Numbered from the stretch's first letter, positions 1-7,098 are shown. The stretch is DNA of 7,750 nt from an uncultured Eubacteriales bacterium (GCA_900554405.1 USHI01000056.1:1-7750); one strand, 5' to 3'. Notes: generated from the sequence alone by a model not told the origin. Numbers and translations: made by a program.

Positions 1-275
1 AGGCGGATCGTCGCGCCCCCCCTCCCGCCGGCTCCCGCCGTATCGACGGATTTCATCGGTTCGAACACAAGCGGGTGGTGCGTAACGATAACGTTCGAAC
101 CCTCCGCCGCCGCGGCTTTGATCGCCTCCGTTGTCGCATCAAGTGCAACGGTAACGCTTTGCACCGGCGCGCTTCCGTCCGGGATGACCATTCTTCCGTC
201 GTTATCCCAGGGTTCGGAATATTCCTTCGGGATCATTTCATCCAGTATTTGCGCAAGTCTGTCAACGGTAAGCAT
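1..275 (-). CDS. Nif3-like dinuclear metal centre protein, N-terminal part (runs off left edge)
   Basis: The minus strand is open from an ATG at 275 to the window edge, giving about 91 N-terminal residues. The fragment has hallmarks of the Nif3/YqfO family (often annotated 'GTP cyclohydrolase 1 type 2'): a WDNDG motif near residues 23-27, a strand-rich VTVALDAT segment near 41-48, and VTHHPLVFEPMKSV near 64-77. The two His of the HHP motif (H66, H67) are expected metal ligands. Family members form toroidal hexamers with a two-metal site; the in vivo role is poorly defined and I do not assign one. The usual family motif is WDNVGL, so WDNDGR is a divergent version. A Gly/Ala-rich insert (residues about 79-88) follows the HHP region and contains a run of seven C on the plus strand (16-22). 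The start is supported by a Shine-Dalgarno at 284-290 and lies 19 bases after the transketolase C-subunit stop, so it is probably the next gene of the operon. The C-terminal two thirds, with the remaining metal ligands, are outside the window. Confidence 0.9.
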   Translation of the reverse strand, partial: MLTVDRLAQILDEMIPKEYSEPWDNDGRMVIPDGSAPVQSVTVALDATTEAIKAAAAEGSNVIVTHHPLVFEPMKSVDTAGAGGRGGATIR

Positions 276-283
276 GGCTCACT

Positions 284-290
284 TCCCCTT
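284..290 (-). promoter_or_regulatory. Ribosome binding site of the Nif3-like gene
   Basis: The minus strand reads AAGGGGA here, 8 bases before the ATG at 275. It sits in the 19-base gap after the stop of the upstream transketolase subunit and fixes the start of the left-edge gene. Confidence 0.7.
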
Positions 291-294
291 TGAT

Positions 295-1230
295 TTATTT
301 GCCGAGAAGCCTTCTGACGCGCGCCGCGATCCCGGCGGCGTTAAGACCGTAATAATCTATAAGAACGCCCGCGGGTGCGCTTGTCCCGAAAACATCCTCC
401 ACACCGACGCGCGCCAGCCTTGCGCCGCCGTTTTCGGCAAGTATTTCGGCAACGGCGCTGCCCAGCCCGCCGATGATATTATGCTCCTCCGCCGTGACGA
501 TATTGCCTGTTTTTGCGGCATATTTGAGCACAAGCTCTTCATCGATCGGCTTGACGGTATGCATATCTATAACCGCGGCATCTATGCCCTCGTTTTTAAG
601 CAGAGCTCGAGCTTCGAGCGCGGCGGAAACAAGTATCCCGTTGGCGATAATGCAGACATCGCCCCCGTCCGCAGCGACAATGCCCTTTCCGAGCCTGAAT
701 TCCCGTTCGCCGCGTTCGTATACCTGCGGAACGGCATATCTGCCCAGCCGCATATAGACCGGCCCGTCGTACCTGAGTATTTCCGCGGTGAGCGCCTCGG
801 TGGAGGCGGAATCCGCAGGGGAAACGACCGTCATCCCCGGCAGCGCACGCATTATCGCGATATCTTCGCAGAACTGGTGTGTCGCCCCGTCCTCGCCGAC
901 GGTAACGCCGGCGTGTGATGCGCATATTTTGACGGGAAGGTGCGGGTACGCAACGGAATTGCGTATCTGTTCGAAAGCCCTGCCGCAGGCGAACATTGCA
1001 AACGACGAAGCAAACGCCGGAAAGCCCGTGGCGGCAATACCCGCGGCGACGGAGATCATGTTTTCCTCCGCTATGCCGCAGTTGAAGAATCGTTCGGGAA
1101 ATTTATCCGCGAAAATTTTGGTTTGAGTAGAGCCCGAAAGATCGGCATCGAGCACATAAAAATCGTATTTTTCACCGAGCGCGGCAAGTGTTCTGCCGTA
1201 AGCGACGCGTGTTGCTTCCTTATCTGCCAT
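295..1230 (-). CDS. Transketolase, C-terminal subunit (split transketolase)
   Basis: This 311-residue protein matches the pyrimidine-binding and C-terminal domains of transketolase, encoded separately from the N-terminal part as in many Clostridia and Archaea. With its partner it moves two-carbon ketol units between sugar phosphates in the cytosolic non-oxidative pentose phosphate pathway. The pyrimidine-binding domain covers about residues 1-170 and carries GIAEENM (52-58), whose E55 aligns with the Glu that activates thiamine diphosphate. SSFAMFACGRAFEQIR (75-90), SHAGVTVGEDGATHQ (105-119) and the MTVVSPAD segment (133-140) are typical of the split family. The transketolase C-terminal domain follows from about residue 185. 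The ATG at 1230 overlaps the N-subunit gene by 11 bases and has a GGGAGGA Shine-Dalgarno 8 bases upstream, consistent with coupled 1:1 translation. DXP synthase and pyruvate dehydrogenase E1 beta are related alternatives, but the N-subunit next door makes transketolase much more likely. The true sugar substrate cannot be read from sequence, and paralogues for unusual sugars exist. Confidence 0.95.
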   Translation of the reverse strand: MADKEATRVAYGRTLAALGEKYDFYVLDADLSGSTQTKIFADKFPERFFNCGIAEENMISVAAGIAATGFPAFASSFAMFACGRAFEQIRNSVAYPHLPVKICASHAGVTVGEDGATHQFCEDIAIMRALPGMTVVSPADSASTEALTAEILRYDGPVYMRLGRYAVPQVYERGEREFRLGKGIVAADGGDVCIIANGILVSAALEARALLKNEGIDAAVIDMHTVKPIDEELVLKYAAKTGNIVTAEEHNIIGGLGSAVAEILAENGGARLARVGVEDVFGTSAPAGVLIDYYGLNAAGIAARVRRLLGK

Positions 1231-2077
1231 TGCTCATATCCTCCCTTGCCTGCTCCCATGCGGCGCGAAGCTCCGATTCGGCGGCTGCAAATTCCTCCGC
1301 CTTCGGCGCCTTGCCGTGCCATGTATAATTGTTTTCCATAAAGGAAACGCCCTTGCCCTTGACCGTTTTGCAGATTATCGCGCCCGGACGCCCGGAGGCG
1401 ATACATTCCGAAACGGCTTTGTCGATAGCTTCGAAATCGTGCCCGTCGATCACAACGGCGTGCCAGCCGAAGGCACGGAACTTTTCATCCAGCGGGTTCG
1501 GATCCATAACGTCGCTCACGGCGCCGTCGATCTGATAGCCGTTGCTGTCCACAAAGGCAATAAGGTTATCCAATTTGTACTGGTTGGCGAACATCGCCGC
1601 CTCCCACACCTGGCCTTCCTCTGTTTCGCCGTCGCCCAGAAGTGTGTATATACGGTATTCCTCGCCGCGGCGCTTTGCAACGGCAGCCATTCCCGCCGCA
1701 GCGGAAAAGCCCTGACCGAGCGAACCCGTGGACATATCCACACCGGGTGTGCCCTTCATATCCGGGTGCCCCTGCAGCATTGCGCCGAGCGTGCGGAGCT
1801 TTTTAAGCTCCTCCTCCGGGAAATACCCGCGCATTGCAAGCGCGGAATAAAGTGCGGGGCAGCAGTGCCCCTTGGAGAGCACGACACGGTCGCGCCCGGG
1901 TGCATCCGGCGCGGCGGGATCGATATTCAGCCTGTAAAAATAAAGATAAGCAAGCACATCGGCGATCGAAAGCGACCCGCCGGGATGCCCGCTTTTTGCG
2001 CGGTAGACCGCGTCCACGGAAAGAAGGCGTATTTTCGCCGCTCTTTCCTTCAGCATAAGAACAGTTGCGTTTTCCAT
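1220..2077 (-). CDS. Transketolase, N-terminal subunit (split transketolase)
   Basis: This 285-residue protein is the diphosphate-binding half of transketolase. It carries SGHPGGSLSIADVL (29-42), SKGH (68-71), the loop DMSTGSLGQGFSAAAG (114-129) and the thiamine-diphosphate/metal motif starting GDGETEEGQ (148-156) and ending at DSNGYQIDG (177-185), where D149 and N179 should bind the divalent metal. The length matches known split N-subunits, and the partner follows directly with an 11-base overlap. I chose the ATG at 2077 because an AAAGGA Shine-Dalgarno sits 9 bases upstream and homology begins only after it. A longer reading from a TTG at 2200 would add 41 residues overlapping the pseudouridine synthase gene and resembles no transketolase. 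The gap to the upstream gene is 16 bases, so it should be in the same operon. Its attachment to the ileS-lspA cluster is less usual than the gene itself. Confidence 0.95.
   Translation of the reverse strand: MENATVLMLKERAAKIRLLSVDAVYRAKSGHPGGSLSIADVLAYLYFYRLNIDPAAPDAPGRDRVVLSKGHCCPALYSALAMRGYFPEEELKKLRTLGAMLQGHPDMKGTPGVDMSTGSLGQGFSAAAGMAAVAKRRGEEYRIYTLLGDGETEEGQVWEAAMFANQYKLDNLIAFVDSNGYQIDGAVSDVMDPNPLDEKFRAFGWHAVVIDGHDFEAIDKAVSECIASGRPGAIICKTVKGKGVSFMENNYTWHGKAPKAEEFAAAESELRAAWEQAREDMSNGR
1239..1245 (-). promoter_or_regulatory. Ribosome binding site of transketolase C-subunit
   Basis: The minus strand reads GGGAGGA, 8 bases before the ATG at 1230. It lies inside the last codons of the N-subunit gene, so the two subunits are probably translationally coupled. 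Confidence 0.75.
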
Positions 2078-2086
2078 GTTCCGGTT

Positions 2087-2092
2087 TCCTTT
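2087..2092 (-). promoter_or_regulatory. Ribosome binding site of transketolase N-subunit
   Basis: The minus strand reads AAAGGA, 9 bases before the ATG at 2077. It decides for this ATG over the upstream in-frame TTG at 2200. Confidence 0.7.
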
Positions 2093-2093
2093 C

Positions 2094-3020
2094 TCAAAGC
2101 CCGGCACGACGCAGCGCATCGCTGAAATACGCAGGCCTTGCCGCTTCAATTGAAATATTCTCGCCCGTGATGGGGTGAATAAACGAAATGTATTTTGCAA
2201 ACAGGCACTGCCCCGCCAGCCCCAGCGAATATTTTTCGCTTCCGTAGACCGGATCCCCCGCGACAGGGTGCCCTATATATGCCATATGCACACGGATCTG
2301 ATGTGTACGCCCGGTTTCGAGCGTGAGTTCAAGATGAGTGTATCTGTCGCTTTCCGCAAGCACGCGCCAGTGTGTAACCGCGGGCTTGGAATTAAGCTGA
2401 GTGACAGCCATTTTTTTACGGTCGGTTTTGTGCCTGCCGATGGGAGCATCGACGGTACCTTCGCTTTCGCGCATTTTTCCGGCGACTATCGCCTCGTACC
2501 GGCGCACAAAGGAATGCTCTGCTATCTGCAGGGCAAGCCCGCGGTGGGCTTCATCCGTCTTGGCGACAATGAGCAGTCCGGATGTGTCCTTATCGATCCG
2601 GTGAACGATCCCCGGCCGCACCACGCCGTTTATGGAGGAAAGCCGCCCCCTGCAATGAAAAAGCAGCGCGTTGACAAGCGTTCCGTCAGGGTTGCCGGGC
2701 GCGGGGTGGACAACCATTCCGCGCGGTTTATCGCACACGAGAAGGTATTCGTCCTCGTAAAGTATATCCACCGGAATATCCTGCGGTGTTGCGGCAAGCT
2801 CCGCCGCAGGCGGGATATCCGCGGCGATCGTATCGTTTTCACACACCGGGTATTTCTTTTCCGCCTTTTTACCGTTTACCGTTATAAGGCCTGCGGCAAT
2901 AAGCTCTGCAGCGCGTGTACGGCTCACGCCGAAGTGCAGTGCGCAATACGCATCCAGCCTTTTACCGGTGTCGGGAGCCGAAACGCAGGCAAGCTCCGGC
3001 GCGGAGAATTCCTCATTCAT
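2094..3020 (-). CDS. rluD: RluA/RluD-family pseudouridine synthase
   Basis: This 308-residue cytosolic enzyme should convert specific uridines in structured RNA to pseudouridine. An S4 RNA-binding domain covers about residues 18-66 (GKRLDAYC, then AELIAAGLITVNGKKAEK). The catalytic domain contains YEDEYLLVCDKPRGMVVHP (88-106), the RluA signature GIVHRIDKDTSGLLIVAKT (137-155) with catalytic D143, and a late ETGRTHQIRVHMAYIGHPVA segment. The S4 plus RluA layout and the place directly after lspA match ylyB of Bacillus, the gene usually called rluD-like; the exact target (23S rRNA in E. coli RluD) is inferred. The ATG at 3020 is preferred: it overlaps the lspA stop by 8 bases, whereas the longer reading from 3068 begins with TTG, adds 16 basic residues and overlaps lspA by 56 bases. 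The Shine-Dalgarno for 3020 is weak (a GGGCGG-like stretch), so translation may depend on coupling to lspA. Confidence 0.94.
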   Translation of the reverse strand: MNEEFSAPELACVSAPDTGKRLDAYCALHFGVSRTRAAELIAAGLITVNGKKAEKKYPVCENDTIAADIPPAAELAATPQDIPVDILYEDEYLLVCDKPRGMVVHPAPGNPDGTLVNALLFHCRGRLSSINGVVRPGIVHRIDKDTSGLLIVAKTDEAHRGLALQIAEHSFVRRYEAIVAGKMRESEGTVDAPIGRHKTDRKKMAVTQLNSKPAVTHWRVLAESDRYTHLELTLETGRTHQIRVHMAYIGHPVAGDPVYGSEKYSLGLAGQCLFAKYISFIHPITGENISIEAARPAYFSDALRRAGL

Positions 3021-3522
3021 CGCCGTTACCGCCCGATTCCCCGCCCTTTTGCGGTTTTGACTCCGCAAGGCGGCGTTCCACCTTCGGTTCGAAGAAGATT
3101 ATATATACCCCGAGCAGCACCGCGCCGACGGTTATAAAAGAATCGGCAACATTGAACACCGCAAAATCGACAAAGTCCACGCGGAAGAAATCCGTCACAT
3201 AGCCGTTGACGATACGGTCGATCATATTTCCGATCCCGCCGCCGAGTATCATCGAAAGCGAAACGGTGAGCAGCACATGGCGGGAGCGCCAGAAATACAG
3301 CATGACCGTTATCGCAACGATGGCGACACAGGAAAGCAGCATGAACACCCAGCGCCTGTCCGAAAGCATGGAAAAAGCCGCGCCGGTATTGCGGGTGTGG
3401 TAAAAGCTGAGCACGCCGGGAATAAAGCGGGCTTCGCCGTAAAGAGGAAGCCCGTTTACAACAATGGATTTGCTGATCTGATCCAGCAGTACCGCAACTG
3501 CGGTGATAACTGCGGCTAACAT
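3013..3522 (-). CDS. lspA: Lipoprotein signal peptidase (signal peptidase II)
   Basis: This 169-residue integral membrane aspartic protease cleaves the signal peptide of diacylglyceryl-modified prolipoproteins just before the lipidated Cys. Family signatures appear in order: LDQISK (13-18, with D14), RNTGAAFSML (44-53), LGGGIGNMIDRI (93-104, catalytic D102) and FAVFNVADSFI (120-130, catalytic D127). Four hydrophobic segments are visible at about residues 2-20, 57-77, 82-100 and 124-148. A hydrophilic tail of about 20 residues follows, rich in Lys, Glu and Gly, as expected for a cytoplasmic C-terminus. Both active-site Asp are intact. The ATG at 3522 lies inside the last codons of ileS (7-base overlap) behind a weak AAGG, so translation is probably coupled. 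The ileS-lspA-rluD order is widely conserved in Firmicutes and ileS-lspA also in Proteobacteria. Confidence 0.98.
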   Translation of the reverse strand: MLAAVITAVAVLLDQISKSIVVNGLPLYGEARFIPGVLSFYHTRNTGAAFSMLSDRRWVFMLLSCVAIVAITVMLYFWRSRHVLLTVSLSMILGGGIGNMIDRIVNGYVTDFFRVDFVDFAVFNVADSFITVGAVLLGVYIIFFEPKVERRLAESKPQKGGESGGNGDE

Positions 3523-6323
3523 AGCGCCTTGCGGCAGCGGGCGCAGAGGTGCTGCCCGTCCTCATCGACAGTGCAGTCGTCCTTCTGCATCCAGCAGCGA
3601 ACGCACTTTTCGCCCTCCGAAACGGCAACACGCACGGCAATGCCGTTTTCCTCATCGATATAAGCGCCTTCGGGTGCGTTTTCGGAGGAAAGCTCCACCT
3701 TGCTCACGATGAACACGGTAGGCAGTATCGGTGCAAACTCGCGGAACAGCTTCATCGCTTCGCTCCCCTCCGGGGCATAAACGGTAACATCCGCCTCCAG
3801 TGATTTGCCGATGATCTTTTCGGCACGGGCAAGCTCAAGCGCCTTCATAACACCGTCGCGATGCTCGAAAAGGCTTTCGTACTTGCCGCAGATATCCGCG
3901 AAATCAAGCGCCTTGTCGTATTCCGGAAGGTCGTTCAGGAACACGCTTTTTGCATTGTCCGCCGCGGCGTGGTTCATGTAAAGCCAGACTTCCTCTGCCG
4001 TATAGGAAAGCACCGGGGCGAGCATTCTTGTAAGCGCGTTTACGATGATATACATTGCCGTCTGTGCGCTTCTGCGCGCAGGATCGTTCTTCGCTTCGCA
4101 ATAGAGCCTGTCCTTGGTGATGTCGATATAAAGCTTGGACATATCCGTCGAGCAGAAGTTGAGTATTTCGTGATAAACTATATGGAACTGATAGCTGTCG
4201 TACGCTTCGCGGACGCGGGCAGCAAGCCCGTTGAGCCGCGATACCGCCCATTTGTCGATATCGCAGAACGATTCGGGGCAGACACTGTCGCGGTCCGGAT
4301 CGAAATCGGTTTCCGGCGTGCCGAGGTTGGCAAGCAGTATACGCAGCGTGTTTCTGATCTTGCGGTAGCTTTCGGAAAGCTGCTTGAATATTGCATCCGA
4401 AGCGCGCACATCCACACGGTAATCGCTGGAAGCGACCCAGAGCCTGAGTATATCCGCGCCGTATTTATTTATGACTTCCTCCGGCGCGACGGCATTGCCC
4501 AGCGATTTGTGCATCGCCTTGCCCTCTCCGTCCACCGTCCAGCCGTGGGTGAGAACCGCCTTGTAGGGCGCTTCGTCCAGCCCGGAGCCGATCGCGGTGA
4601 GCAGCGACGATTGGAACCAGCCGCGGTACTGATCCGCGCCTTCGAGGTAAAGATCGGCAGGACGACCGAGACCGTTTTCGCCGTCCAGCACGTTGAAGTG
4701 CGTGGAGCCGGAATCGAACCAGCCGTCAAGAGTGTCGGTCTCTTTATAAAAATGCTTTCCGCCGCAATGCGGGCAGGTAAAGCCTTCGGGAAGAAGCTCG
4801 CCCGCCTCGTGCGCAAACCAGGCATTGGAGCCTTCGCGCGCGAAAATATCGGCAATACGGTCGATGGTTTCCTCCGTGACTATCGGCTTTTTGCAATCCT
4901 CGCAATAGAACACGGGGATAGGAAGCCCCCAGTTGCGCTGGCGCGAAATGCACCAGTCGGCGCGTTCGTTGATCATGGAGATCATTCTGTCGCCGCCCCA
5001 CGCGGGCATCCATTCGACACCCTCGCACGCCTTTACGGCGCGATCGCGGAAGGCTTCGACCGAACAGAACCACTGCGGTGTGGCGCGGAAGATTATCGGG
5101 TGCTTGCAGCGCCAGCAGTGCGGATAGGGGTGCACGATCTCCTCGGAAGCGAGCAGTGCTCCGCTTTCCTTCATGTCGGCAAGTATCGCTTTGTTGGATT
5201 CGTCGTAACGCATACCGGCATATTTCCCGGCAAGCTCGGTCTGATATCCGCGGTCGTCCACGGGGACGATTATCTCGATCCCGTAGCGCATACCTGTCAT
5301 ATAGTCGTCCACGCCGAAGCCGGGAGCCGTATGAACACAGCCCGTACCGCTGTCCATTGTGACATATTCGGCGGTGACAAGAAGGCTTTCACGGTCCAGG
5401 AAGGGGTGGCGTGCCTTCATGAATTCAAGCTCGCCGCCCTTGAAGGAGGCAAGCGTTTCGTATTCGGTGATCCCGGCGTTTTCGAGCGCGTGCCCGACAA
5501 GCGCGGAAGCCATGATATATCTTTCGCCGGAGGGAACCTTTATAAGCGAATATTCCTCGCGCGGGTGAACGGCTATCGCCATGTTGCCCGGAAGTGTCCA
5601 CGGGGTCGTCGTCCAGATGACGAAATAGGTGTTTTCCGTGCCGCCGTGGGCCTGCAGCAGGCCTTTATCGTCGGAAACGGGGAATTTTACATATATGGAG
5701 GTGCAGGGCGCATCCTGATATTCGATCTCGGCTTCGGCAAGAGCAGTTTCGTCGTGGGCGCACCAGTAAACCGGTTTCAGCCCTTTATAGATATACCCCT
5801 TGCGGAACATTTCGCCGAAAACGCGCACCTCGCGCGCTTCAAAAGCCGGATCCATGGTAAGATAAGGGTTGTCCCAATCGCCCAGGACACCGAGCCTGCG
5901 GAAGGAGGTACGTTGAAGATCGACGAACTTCGCCGCGAATTTACGGCATTCCTCGCGGAATTCGGGCACCGTCATCTTTTTCCTGTCGAGCTTGCTTTGC
6001 TTGATTATCGCGCTTTCGATAGGCATTCCGTGGTTATCCCACCCCGGTCTGTACGGCGCATAGCAGCCCTCCATGGATTTGGATTTTACGATGAAATCCT
6101 TGAGTATCTTGTTGAGCGCCGTGCCGATATGAATGTTTCCGTTGGAAAAAGGAGGCCCGTCGTGAAGCACAAAGGAGTGCTTGCCGCGGTTTCTTTCAAG
6201 CATTTCGGAATATATTTTCTTTTCGTTCCAGCGGTCGAGTGTCTCGGGTTCCCTCTGCGGAAGATTGCCGCGCATCGGGAATTCCGTTGCGGGAAGATTA
6301 AGTGTGTCTTTGTAGTCCTTCAT
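3516..6323 (-). CDS. ileS: Isoleucyl-tRNA synthetase
   Basis: This 935-residue class I synthetase attaches isoleucine to tRNA-Ile in the cytosol. The Rossmann catalytic part holds the ATP motif HIGT (65-68, usual HIGH) and GWDNHGMPIE (94-103, usual GWDTHGLPIE). The editing domain holds TTTPWTLP (238-245) and GTGCVHTAPGFGVDDY (326-341), with H331 and D340 matching the editing His and Asp, although APGHG has become APGFG. WGLPIPVFYCEDC, a second CPHC pair, DGWFDSGSTHF and QYRGWFQSS follow. The second ATP motif reads AMHKS (603-607, usual KMSKS). An anticodon-binding helical domain comes next, and a C-terminal zinc finger has C907, C910, C927 and C930. Full length with the C-terminal zinc finger indicates the bacterial IleRS1 type. 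No T-box leader fits the 18-base gap after divIVA, and no good Shine-Dalgarno precedes the ATG. The identity is secure; only the motif variants are notable. Confidence 0.99.
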   Translation of the reverse strand: MKDYKDTLNLPATEFPMRGNLPQREPETLDRWNEKKIYSEMLERNRGKHSFVLHDGPPFSNGNIHIGTALNKILKDFIVKSKSMEGCYAPYRPGWDNHGMPIESAIIKQSKLDRKKMTVPEFREECRKFAAKFVDLQRTSFRRLGVLGDWDNPYLTMDPAFEAREVRVFGEMFRKGYIYKGLKPVYWCAHDETALAEAEIEYQDAPCTSIYVKFPVSDDKGLLQAHGGTENTYFVIWTTTPWTLPGNMAIAVHPREEYSLIKVPSGERYIMASALVGHALENAGITEYETLASFKGGELEFMKARHPFLDRESLLVTAEYVTMDSGTGCVHTAPGFGVDDYMTGMRYGIEIIVPVDDRGYQTELAGKYAGMRYDESNKAILADMKESGALLASEEIVHPYPHCWRCKHPIIFRATPQWFCSVEAFRDRAVKACEGVEWMPAWGGDRMISMINERADWCISRQRNWGLPIPVFYCEDCKKPIVTEETIDRIADIFAREGSNAWFAHEAGELLPEGFTCPHCGGKHFYKETDTLDGWFDSGSTHFNVLDGENGLGRPADLYLEGADQYRGWFQSSLLTAIGSGLDEAPYKAVLTHGWTVDGEGKAMHKSLGNAVAPEEVINKYGADILRLWVASSDYRVDVRASDAIFKQLSESYRKIRNTLRILLANLGTPETDFDPDRDSVCPESFCDIDKWAVSRLNGLAARVREAYDSYQFHIVYHEILNFCSTDMSKLYIDITKDRLYCEAKNDPARRSAQTAMYIIVNALTRMLAPVLSYTAEEVWLYMNHAAADNAKSVFLNDLPEYDKALDFADICGKYESLFEHRDGVMKALELARAEKIIGKSLEADVTVYAPEGSEAMKLFREFAPILPTVFIVSKVELSSENAPEGAYIDEENGIAVRVAVSEGEKCVRCWMQKDDCTVDEDGQHLCARCRKALC

Positions 6324-6341
6324 TTTATCGTGCGGTGCCGG

Positions 6342-7085
6342 TCATTCCTTTGCGCCGTTATCCCCCATCATGAATTTGATATATTCGTCCTCCGCTTCCT
6401 TTGCCTCGTTCGAAAGCTCGGGCATATCCGAAGCTGCGGCGACCTTTTCCTCGTTTTCGGCATTTGCCGTTTCGAGCGCGATACGTTCCTCGACATCCGG
6501 ATCTTCGACCTTGATCTCCTCCGGAGGCAGCTCGCGTTCCTTCTTGCGGCGTTCGATCTCCTGTTCGATCTTGTCCTTCACGTCGGTAAAGATCCCGGCG
6601 ACAATGGCATCGTCGTTGGGAAGCACGATATCCTCGATCTCGTTCACGCTCAGATCCTTCAGCTCCGCAATGTGCTTGCCGTAAAGCTCGTACACCTGCT
6701 TTTTGAAATCGATTATGCGGGTGCGCATGATCCATGCCTTTTCCTTTTCCGCCTGAAGCTGCGTGCGGAATTCGGCGATAACGCCGTCGCAGCGGTCCTT
6801 TATCGCGCCGGTGATGATATCCGCGCGGTCGTAGGCATCCGCCTTGATCTTTTCCGCCATCTTCTGCGCCGAAATAAGCGTGCTGCGGATGGAATCCTCC
6901 TCGTCCTTTATCTCGTCGAGGTTTGTCACGACAATGCGGAGCTTGCGTTCAAGCTCGTTATTTTCGCGGTAGGCTTCGGTATATTTTTCAAGCAGGAATT
7001 CGATATAGGCATCGACCTCCTGCGGGTTATAGCCTTTCAGGCTTTTGGAAAACTGTTTGTTTTTCAGTTCATGCGGTGCAAGCAT
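6342..7085 (-). CDS. divIVA: DivIVA-domain cell division/polarity protein
   Basis: This 247-residue cytoplasmic, membrane-associated coiled-coil protein belongs to the DivIVA family, which binds strongly curved membrane at septa and poles and recruits division or polarity factors. The N-terminal lipid-binding domain (about 1-60) begins MLAPHELKNKQFSKSLKGYN and continues QEVDAYIEFLLEKYTEAY, a clear DivIVA signature. Bacillus has SFRGY with the membrane-inserting F17 and R18; here SLKGY places L16 and K17 at those positions. Residues about 35-165 are charged heptad-like helix, broken near 90-110. The C-terminal region from about 190 is acidic and Ala/Glu-rich and probably disordered. The ATG at 7085 has a GGAGG Shine-Dalgarno 8 bases upstream. 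The gene follows yggT after 60 bases containing a hairpin and precedes ileS by 18 bases. Which proteins it recruits in this organism cannot be told. Confidence 0.95.
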   Translation of the reverse strand: MLAPHELKNKQFSKSLKGYNPQEVDAYIEFLLEKYTEAYRENNELERKLRIVVTNLDEIKDEEDSIRSTLISAQKMAEKIKADAYDRADIITGAIKDRCDGVIAEFRTQLQAEKEKAWIMRTRIIDFKKQVYELYGKHIAELKDLSVNEIEDIVLPNDDAIVAGIFTDVKDKIEQEIERRKKERELPPEEIKVEDPDVEERIALETANAENEEKVAAASDMPELSNEAKEAEDEYIKFMMGDNGAKE

Positions 7086-7093
7086 CTGATTTT

Positions 7094-7098
7094 CCTCC
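7094..7098 (-). promoter_or_regulatory. Ribosome binding site of divIVA
   Basis: The minus strand reads GGAGG, 8 bases before the ATG at 7085. It is the clearest canonical Shine-Dalgarno in the window and suggests that divIVA is translated independently of yggT. Confidence 0.8.

Noticed and set aside
118..918. 266-residue plus-strand frame
   Set aside because: Codon-aligned antisense shadow of the transketolase C-subunit, extending into the Nif3-like gene; no family resemblance.
2078..2200. Longer transketolase N-subunit start at 2200
   Set aside because: The codon is TTG, it overlaps the preceding gene by over 100 bases, and a good Shine-Dalgarno precedes the ATG at 2077.
3021..3068. Longer pseudouridine synthase start at 3068
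   Set aside because: The codon is TTG, it would overlap lspA by 56 bases, and the 16 extra residues are basic and unlike the family N-terminus; the ATG at 3020 is better.
1316..3137. Two plus-strand frames (1316-2125 and 2175-3137)
   Set aside because: Codon-aligned antisense shadows of the transketolase N-subunit and the pseudouridine synthase.
6318..6338. Leader mini-ORF (ATG ACC GGC ACC GCA CGA TAA region) just before ileS
   Set aside because: Its AAAGGA sits directly against the ATG with no spacing, it overlaps the divIVA stop, and six codons is within chance expectation.
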